Of a DNA stretch of 64,000 nucleotides, positions 10,001-19,000 are shown in pieces. The notes beneath the pieces are model-generated. The model made no database searches. It was not told the origin of the DNA and worked only from the letters and a program-made list of their open reading frames with translations. Position 1 is the stretch's first letter, and each line of letters opens with the position of its first letter. Origin of the DNA: Nocardia exalbida NBRC 100660 (lineage in GTDB: Bacteria; Actinomycetota; Actinomycetes; Mycobacteriales; Mycobacteriaceae); assembly GCF_000308575.1 (NCBI RefSeq), contig NZ_BAFZ01000089.1, forward strand, positions 1-64,000, read 5' to 3'. A program made the position numbers and the translations under genes.

Positions 10001-13000
10001 GTTCGCGGAGGTGCTCGGCCTGGAATCGGTGGGTGTCGACGAGAGCTTCTTCGCGCTGGGCGGCGACAGCATCGTCTCGATCCAGCTCGTGTCGCGGGCG
10101 AAGGCGGCCGGACTCGGATTCGGCGCGCGGGATGTCTTCGAACGCAAGACCGTCGCGGCGCTGGCCGCGGTGGCCACCGAAGTCCCGAGCGCGGTGGTGC
10201 ACGAACTGCCCGGCGGCGGGGTGGGCGAGGTGGAACTCACGCCGATCGTGCACGCGATGCTCGAGGCCGGTGACACCTGGCGGCGCTTCGCCCAGGCGGT
10301 GCTGATCGAGCTGCCCCCGGGCACCGAGCACGCCGGTCTCGTCATGGCGCTCCAAGCACTGCTCGATCGGCACGACCTGTTGCGTTCGACGCTGCGCAAC
10401 ACCGGCGACGGTTGGAGCTGGGTGGTCGCCGAAGCCGGTGCGGTGAACGCGGGCGCCCTGCTGGAGGTCGTGACCGCGGGCACGGATACCGAGGCGACCT
10501 GCGAGCATGCGTTGCAGCGCGCCGCCGACCACCTCGACCCGGAGGCGGGCGTTGTCGCCCGTTTCGTGTGGATCGACCGCGCGGGCGCGGCGCCGCTGCT
10601 GTGGCTGGTGCTGCACCATCTGGTCACCGACGGCGTCTCCTGGCGCATCCTGCTGCCGGATCTGGCCACCGCCGCGCTGGGCGGCGAGCTCGCGCCGGTC
10701 GGCACCTCCTTCCGGCGCTGGGCGCACGGGCAGCGCGAGCACGCGGCTACCCGCGCGGGCGAGTTGCCGCTGTGGCAACGCGTTCTGGCCACGCCCGACC
10801 CCGCGCTCGGGTCGGCGCCGATGGACCCGGCCCTCGATGTGGTGGGCACCATGGCGCATCTGTCCACCGTCGTGCCGCCGGATGTCGCGCACACGGTGCT
10901 CAGCACCGCGCCCGACCGGTTCCACTGCGGCGCCGACGACGTGCTGCTGGCCGGACTCGCGCTGGCGCTCGCGCGGTGGCGCGGACGTACCTCCACGCTG
11001 TTCACGCTGGAGGGTCACGGCCGCTCGGAGACCGTGGTGCCGGGCGCGGATGTCGCGCGCACGGTGGGCTGGTTCACCAGCGTCTACCCCGCCGCGATCG
11101 ACCTGACCGGCATCGACGTGGCGGACGCGTTCGCGGGCGGGGCCGCGGCGGGCGCCGCGATCAAGGCGACCAAGGAACAGCTGCGCACCCTGCCGGACAA
11201 GGGGATCGGGTACGGCATGTTGCGTCACCTGGTCCCGGAGACCGCGGCGGCGCTCGCGGACGCGCCCACCCCCCAGATCAGCTTCAACTACCTGGGCCGC
11301 GCGTCCACCGGCGGAGAGGCGGAACCGTGGCTGCCGCGCCGGTTCGCCGCCACCCAGGACGACCGCGCGCCGCTGGCCGCCGCGGTGGACATCAACGCCG
11401 TGCTCACCGACGCGGGCCTCGAGGTGACCTGGGCCTACGCCGGACGACTTTTCGACGAGGCAGATCTCGGCGAACTCGCCGCGCTGTGGGGGCAGGCGCT
11501 CGGCGCGCTGGCCGGGCACGCCGGATCCGCGAACGCGGGCGGACGCACGCCATCGGACTTCGACCTGGTCGCCGTCACCCAGGCGCAGATCGATGCCTGG
11601 GAGCGCGACTACCCCGACCTCGTCGACGTGTGGCCGCTCTCGCCGCTGCAATATGGCTTACTGTTCCACGCGTTGTACGACTCCGACACCGCCGACGGCT
11701 ACACGGTGCAGTCGCTGCTCACCCTGGCGGGCACCGTCGACGCGGCCCGGTTGCGCCGCGCCGCACAGGCTTTGGTGACCCGGCACGAGAACCTGCGCGT
11801 CGCCTTCGCCGAGACCGAGGACGGCCCCCGTCAGCTCGTCCTGGCCGACGCCGAAATCGACTGGCGGGAAGCGGATCTCACCGGCATCGCCGATGCGGAG
11901 GAACGCGCCGGGGAACTCGAACGGTTGGTCGCACTGGATGCCCGCACCCGGTTCGAACTCACCCGTCCCCCGCTGCTGCGCTGCACGCTCATCCGGATCG
12001 CCCCCGACACCTACCGTTTCGTGCTCACCAACCACCACTTGGTGCTGGACGGGTGGTCGACGCCGCTGCTCGTGCGCGAACTGCTCACCCTCTACGTCAC
12101 CGACGGTGACACCGCGGCCCTGCCGCCCGCGCATTCCTACCGCGAGTTCCTGACCTGGCTGGCGACCAGGGACGACGCCGAATCCCTCGCGGCGTGGACC
12201 GATTCGCTGGCCGGCATCGACACACCGACCCGCGCGGTGCCCACCCTCGCCGGGATCGAATCGACCGAAACCGGAATGCTCTCCGTCGACCTGTCCCGCG
12301 ACACCGTCGCTCGGCTGGAGACGGCGGGCCGGGAGGCGGGCGCGACGGTGAACACCCTGGTGCAGGCCGCGTGGGCGATGCTGCTGGCCATGCTCACCGG
12401 CCGCACCGACGTGGTGTTCGGCGGCACCGTCTCGGGGCGTCCGCCGGAACTGGGCGGGGTCGAGGAGATGGTCGGCCTGTTCATCAACACGCTGCCGGTG
12501 CGGGTGCGGCTCGATCCGGCGGAGAAAGTGGCCGACCTGCTCGCCCGCGTGCAGTCCGAGCAGGCGCGCCTGATGGACCATCAGCACGTCGGGCTGGCCG
12601 CCATCCATCAGGCGGTGGGCTTGGCCGAATTGTTCGACACACTCACGGTGTTCGAGTCCTATCCCATCGATCGCGAAGCGCTGTCGCAGGCGCTGGACAT
12701 CGCGGGCATGCGGGTGCTCGACGTGGAAGGCACCGACGCGACGCCGTATCCGCTGAATCTGATGGTGATCCCGCTGCGCGGCGACGACGGCCGTGACACG
12801 CTGCGGATCACGCTGAAGTACATGGCCGGCCAGCTTCCGGAGCAGCAGGCGCGTCCGCTGCTGGATCGCTTCGTCCGGCTGCTGACCCAACTCGGGGACA
12901 ACCCGCGCGCGCTGGTCTCCCAACTGCAGTACTGCGACGACGCCGAGCGCGCCGCGCTGGTGCCGGTGCGCGGCCCGGAGTCGGTGCCGCAGGCCACCCT

Positions 13001-16000
13001 GCCCGAACTGCTCAGCGCGGGCGCGAGAATCGATCCGGACGCGATCGCGATCACCGCCGGTGAGCTCACCATGTCCTACGGCGAGCTCGACGCGTGGTCC
13101 AACCGCTACGCCCGGGTGCTGCTGCGCCGCGGGGTCGGGCGCGAGGTGTTCGTCGTGCTGGCGCTGACGCGCTCGCTGGAATCGGTGATCGCCGTGTGGG
13201 CGCTGGCCAAGACCGGCGCGGCCTTCGCTCCGCTGGACCCGAACTACCCGGTGGAACGCATCGAGCACATGCTCAGCGACTCCAAGGCCCCGATCGGCGT
13301 GACGGTCACCGCCACCGGCGAGACGCTGCCCGGCACGATCGACTGGCTGCTGCTCGACGACCTCAACACCATCCGGCGGGTGATGACGGTCTCCGAAGCG
13401 CCGATCACCGACGAGGAGCGCGGCGGGCCGATCGATCTGGACCAGACGGCGTACCTGATCTACACCTCCGGCTCCACCGGCAAACCGAAGGCCGTGCTGC
13501 TCAGCCACCGCGGCATCGCGAATCTCGTCGCCGCGCAACGTGAGACGCTCGGGCTGGAGCCCACCGCCAGCGTGCTCCAGGTGGCCTCACCCAGCTTCGA
13601 CGCCTCGGTGTTCGAGCTGCTCATCGCCCACGGCGCGGGCGGCAGGCTGGTGGTGTCGCCGCCGGACGTCTACGGCGGGACGGAACTGGAAACCCTGCTG
13701 CGCGCCCAGCGCGTCACCCACGCGGTGATCACGCCCTCGGCGCTGGCCACCATGGAACCCACCGGCCTGGAACACCTGCGCGTGCTCGCGGTCGCGGGCG
13801 AGGCGGCGACGCCGGAGCTGATCGAGCGGTGGTCACCGGGCAGGCGCATGGTGAACCTGTACGGCCCCACCGAATTCAGCATCTGGGCCACCGGGCCAGG
13901 CGAACTCCGCACCGGCGAGCCGATCACGATCGGCGGACCCATCCGCGGCGCCGCCACCGTGGTGCTGGACGCCTGGCTGCGTCCGGTGCCGGTGGGAGTG
14001 CCCGGTGAGCTGTACCTGGCGGGGCCGGCGCTGGCGCGTGGCTACTTCAACCGGTTCGAGATGACCGCGAGCAGGTTCGTCGCCGACCCCTTCGGCGAAC
14101 CCGGCGAGCGGATGTACCGCACCGGCGACATGGTGCGCTGGGTCGAGGACGACGGCGGGTACGAGCTGGAATATCTGGGCCGCAGCGACTTCCAGGTCAA
14201 GATCCGTGGCCTGCGCATCGAGCTGGGCGAGATCGACGCGGTGCTCTCCCGCGACGACGAGGTCGAGTACGCGGTGACCATCGGGCGCCCCGGCCCGGCC
14301 GGGACCACCGTGCTGGTCTCCTACGTGCTGCCCGCCGAGGGCGTGCGACTGGACGTCGAGCGGCTGCGCGCGCAGGTGGCCGCCGAACTGCCCGGCTACA
14401 TGGTGCCGGGCTACCTCATCGTGCTGGACTCGATCCCGCTCACCCCGGTCGGCAAACTCGATCGCAAAGCCCTTCCGGTGCCGGACTTCGCGGAGAGCCA
14501 CCGGCCCTACCTCGCGCCCAGCACGCCGGTCGAGGAGGCGGTGGCCGCGGTGTTCGGCGAGGTGCTCGACCGCGAGCGCGTCGGCGCCGACCAGTCGTTC
14601 TTCGAACTCGGCGGCAACTCGCTGAGCGCGACGAAGGTGGTGGCGCGGGTGAACGCGGCGCTCGGGTCGCGGATCGCGCTGCGCGATCTGTTCGACGCGC
14701 CGACCGTGGCCCAGCTGTCCGCCCGGGTGGTACCCGCCACCGGCGCGGCGCCCGGCCGGTTCGCCCTCGCCCCGCGCATCCGGCCGGATCGGGTTCCGCT
14801 GTCCCCCGCGCAGCAGCGCATGTGGGTGCTCAACCGGATGGATCCGGCCTCACCCGCCTACAACATCGCGGTGGCGCTGCGGCTCACCGGCGAACTGGAC
14901 GTCGAGGCGTTGCGCGCCGCGCTCGTCGACGTGGTCGACCGGCACGAGAGCCTGCGCACGCTGTACCCGGCGGATGCGGAGGGGCCGCGTCAGGTGGTGG
15001 TGGGTGCGGACGTGGCCGTGCCCGCCATGCCGGTGGTCGACACCGAGGACGGCGACGCGCTGCGCGGGCGGATCACCGAGCTGGCGGGAACCGGCTTCGA
15101 TCTGGCCGCCCAGCCGCCGCTGCGGGTGGGCCTGTTCCGGATCCACGGGGGCGCCGAGCCCGCCGCGAGTGCGGCACCGGTGTCGTCGGCTCCCGCCATG
15201 GGTGAAGCGCCGGTCTCGTCCGGGCCCGTAGCCGGGACGGCGCCGGTGACGTCGAGCTATACCGCGGGCCCCGAGGACATCTCGGCCGCCACTGCGCCGG
15301 TGCACGTCGTCGTGCTGGTGGTGCACCACATCAGCGCGGACGGCGCGTCGATGGCGCCGCTGGCCGCCGACCTGGTCGCCGCCTACTCCGAGCGGGCCTG
15401 CGGCGGGCACGCCATCCGCGTTCCGCTGCCGGTGCAATACGCCGATTTCGCGCTCTGGCACCGCGAGGTGCTCGGCGACGAGACCGACCCGGAGTCGCTG
15501 GCGGCCCACCAGATCGGCTTCTGGCGTGAGACCTTGGCGGGCGCGCCCGATGTGCTGGAACTGCCCGCCGACCGGCCGCGCCCGGCGGTACAGACCATGC
15601 ACAGCGCCGACTTCTGCTTCACCGTCGACGGCGAGACGCACCGGGCGCTGGTGGATTTCGCCGCCGCGCACGGCGTCAGCCCGTTCATGGTCGTGCACGC
15701 CGCGCTCGCGGTCCTGCTCGCGCGCCTCGGCGGCACCGACGACGTGCTGATCGGCACCCCGGTCGCCGGACGCGGCGAGGAGGCGCTCGACCAGCTCGTC
15801 GGCATGTTCGTCAACACTCTCGCGCTGCGCACCCCGGTCGATCCGGCAGCGGGCTTCGCGACGTTCCTGGACACGGTGCGGTCCGCGGACCTCGACGCCT
15901 TCGCCAACGCGGATGTGCCGTTCGAGCGGCTGGTCCAGGTGCTGGATCCGGCCCGATCGACCGCGCACCACCCGCTGTTCCAGGTCTCGCTGTCGCTGCA

Positions 16001-19000
16001 GAACTTCGTCGAACCGGTGCTGGAACTGCCCGGCCTGCGGTTCGAGGTGGAGGACTTCGAGCGCGACGCCTCCCAGTTCGACCTGACCCTGGATCTGCGC
16101 GAGCGCTTCGCCGACAGCGGTCCGGCGGGCATCGACGCCGTGCTGACCTACGCCACCGATCTGTTCGACGAGGCGACGACGGCCGCCTTCGCCGCCCGGT
16201 GGCGGCGCGTGCTCACGACGGTGCTTTCCCGGCCCGACGTCCGCATCGCCGATATCGACATCCTCGACGAGGCCGAACTCGCCACGCTGGTGCCCGTGCG
16301 CGGGCCCGCGTCCGGCGCGGCCGTGACCCTGCCGGACCTGCTGAGCGAGACCGCGCGGCGGTACCCGGATCGCGTCGCCCTCGTGGTCGGCGGGCACATC
16401 ACCACCTACGCCGAGATCGACGCGCACGCCAACCGCCTGGCCCGCGTCCTGCTCGGGTCGGGCGCCGGGCCGGAAACCGTTGTCGCGCTGGGTCTGCCAC
16501 GCTCCGCGGATCTGCTCACCGGGATGTGGGCCGCGGCGAAGGCGGGCGCGGCGTTCCTTCCGGTCGATCCGAAGCACCCGGTCGAGCGCATCGACCACAT
16601 GCTCACCGACTCCGGCGCGGCACTGGGCCTGACCCTGGCCGCGTTCCGGCCGATGCTGCCCGACAGCACGGACTGGCTGGTGCTCGACGACCTCGCCGTC
16701 GTCGAACGCTGGAGCGCCGCGAGCAGCCTGCCGCTGCGCGAGCGCGAGCTGCCCGCACCCGTCCGGCCGGACAACGCGGCATGGATGATCTACACCTCCG
16801 GCTCCACGGGCACGCCGAAAGGCGTCTCGGTCTCCCATCGCGGTATCTCCGATCTCGTCGCGGCGCAACAGGCTTCGCTCGGTGTGGACGAACACTCCCG
16901 GGTGTTGCAGGTGGCGTCGCCGAGTTTCGACGCGTCGGTGTTCGAGGCACTCATGGCGTTCGGCTCCGGCGGCGCGTCGGTGGTCGCACCGCCGGAGGTG
17001 TTCGGCGGCAGCGCGCTGGCCGAGCTGATCGACACCGAGCAGGTCACCCACCTGGTGATCACCCCGTCCGCGCTGGCCACCCTGGATCCCACCGAGGTGA
17101 CCAGCGTCCGGGTGCTCTCGGTGGCAGGCGAGGCGGTCGGAGCCGAACTGGTCGAACGCTGGGCGACCGGGCGCAGCATGGTCAACCTGTACGGCCCCAC
17201 CGAGTCGACCATCTGGGCGACGGGTTCGGCGCCACTGGAGGTGGGCGCCCCGGTGTCCATCGGCACGCCGGTGCAAGGCGCGGAAGTGCTGGTTCTCGAC
17301 GATCGGCTGCGACCGGTCCCCTTCGGCGTGGCGGGCGAGCTGTATCTCGCCGGACCGGCGCTGGCACGCGGCTACCACGCGCGGACGGGGCTGACCGCCG
17401 CCCGCTTCGTGGCCGACCCGTTCGGCGCGCCGGGTGAACGGATGTACCGCACCGGCGACCTGGTGCGCTGGATCCGCGGCGACGCGGGCCCGGAACTGGA
17501 GTACCTGGGCCGCACCGACTTCCAGGTCAAGGTGCGCGGACAGCGCATCGAGCTCGGCGAGATCGACGCGGTGCTCGGCCGGGCCGAGGGCGTGGACTTC
17601 GCGGTGACGCTCGGCGTGCCCGGCCCCACCGGCGCGACCGCGCTGGCCGCCTACCTGGTCCGCGCACCCGGATACGAGCTCGACGTGGCGAAGGTGCGCG
17701 CCTTCGCCGCCGATATCCTGCCCGGCTACATGGTGCCGACGGCATTCGTCGTGCTGGACGAGATCCCGCTCAACGCGGTCGGCAAGCTGGACCGCAAGGC
17801 GCTGCCGGAACCGGAGTTCCTCGCCGACCGCACCGCGTACCGTGCGCCGGAAACGCCGACCGAACAGCAGCTGGCCGCGATCTTCGGCGAACTGCTCGGG
17901 GAGGCGCGTGTCGGCGCCGACGATTCGTTCTTCGCGCTCGGCGGGGACAGCATCCTGGCGATCCAGCTGGTGTCGCGCGCCAAGCAGCAGGGCATCACCT
18001 GCACTCCGCTGCAGGTGTTCGAGCACCGCACGGTGGCGGCATTGGCCGCGGCCGCCGACGCGGCGGGCACCGCGGTGACCCTGGACGAACTGCCCGGCGG
18101 CGGTGTCGGCGAGCTGCCGCTCCCGCCGATCACGCACTACATGCTGGAGCGCGGCGGGAACTACGATCGCTTCGCCCAGACCGCGGTCCTGGAACTGCCG
18201 GTGGGTATCGAGCGCGCGCAGATCATCGCGGTGCTCACCGCAGCGGTGGACCGGCACGACATGCTGCGCGTCCGGCTGGTGACCGACGGCGAGGCCGGGC
18301 CGCGCCTGCTGGTAAGCCCGCCCGGATCGGTCGACGTGGACGCGCTGCTGCACCGCATCGAGTTCACCACCCTCGACCCGATCGAACTGCACGAGTTCGC
18401 CATGACCGAGCTGGACGCCGCCGCGGACCGGCTCGATCCCGCCGAGGGCACGGTGCTGCAATTCATCTGGCTGGACCCGGTGGGCGACGCCGGCGCGCGC
18501 ACCGGATCGGGCCGGCTGATCGTGCTGGCGCACCACTTGGCGATCGACGGCGTGTCCTGGCGCATCCTGGTGCCGGACCTGGTGGCCGCGTGGGCCCAGG
18601 TGTCGGCCGGGAACATCCCCGTGCTCGCGGAGACCGGCACCTCGATGCGCCGGTGGGCCCACGCGCTGGCCGACGAGGCGCGCTCACCGCAGCGGACCGC
18701 CGAACTGGCCTACTGGCGCGACGTGCTCGCCGCACCCGACCCGGTGATCGGCGGCCGGGAACTCGATCCCGCCGTGGACCGGACCGCCGCACTGCGCATG
18801 GTCGAGCGGGAGGTGTCAGCGGAAGTCACCAACGCGCTGCTCACCACCCTGCCCGGCTTGTTCCAGGGCAGCGTCAACGACGCGCTGCTGGCCACCTTGG
18901 CGCTGGCGCTGGTGCGCTGGCGGGCCTGCGACCCCTCGGCGCTGGTGCGCCTGGAAGGGCACGGCCGCCAGGAGGAAGTGGTGCCCGGCGCCGACCTCTC

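Noticed and set aside
6978..11651. A 1557-codon minus-strand open frame opposite the NRPS start, and a 1270-codon one at 14850-18662
   Set aside because: Both lie opposite perfect NRPS domains and are composed of Arg/Gly/His-rich antisense sequence typical of high-G+C DNA.
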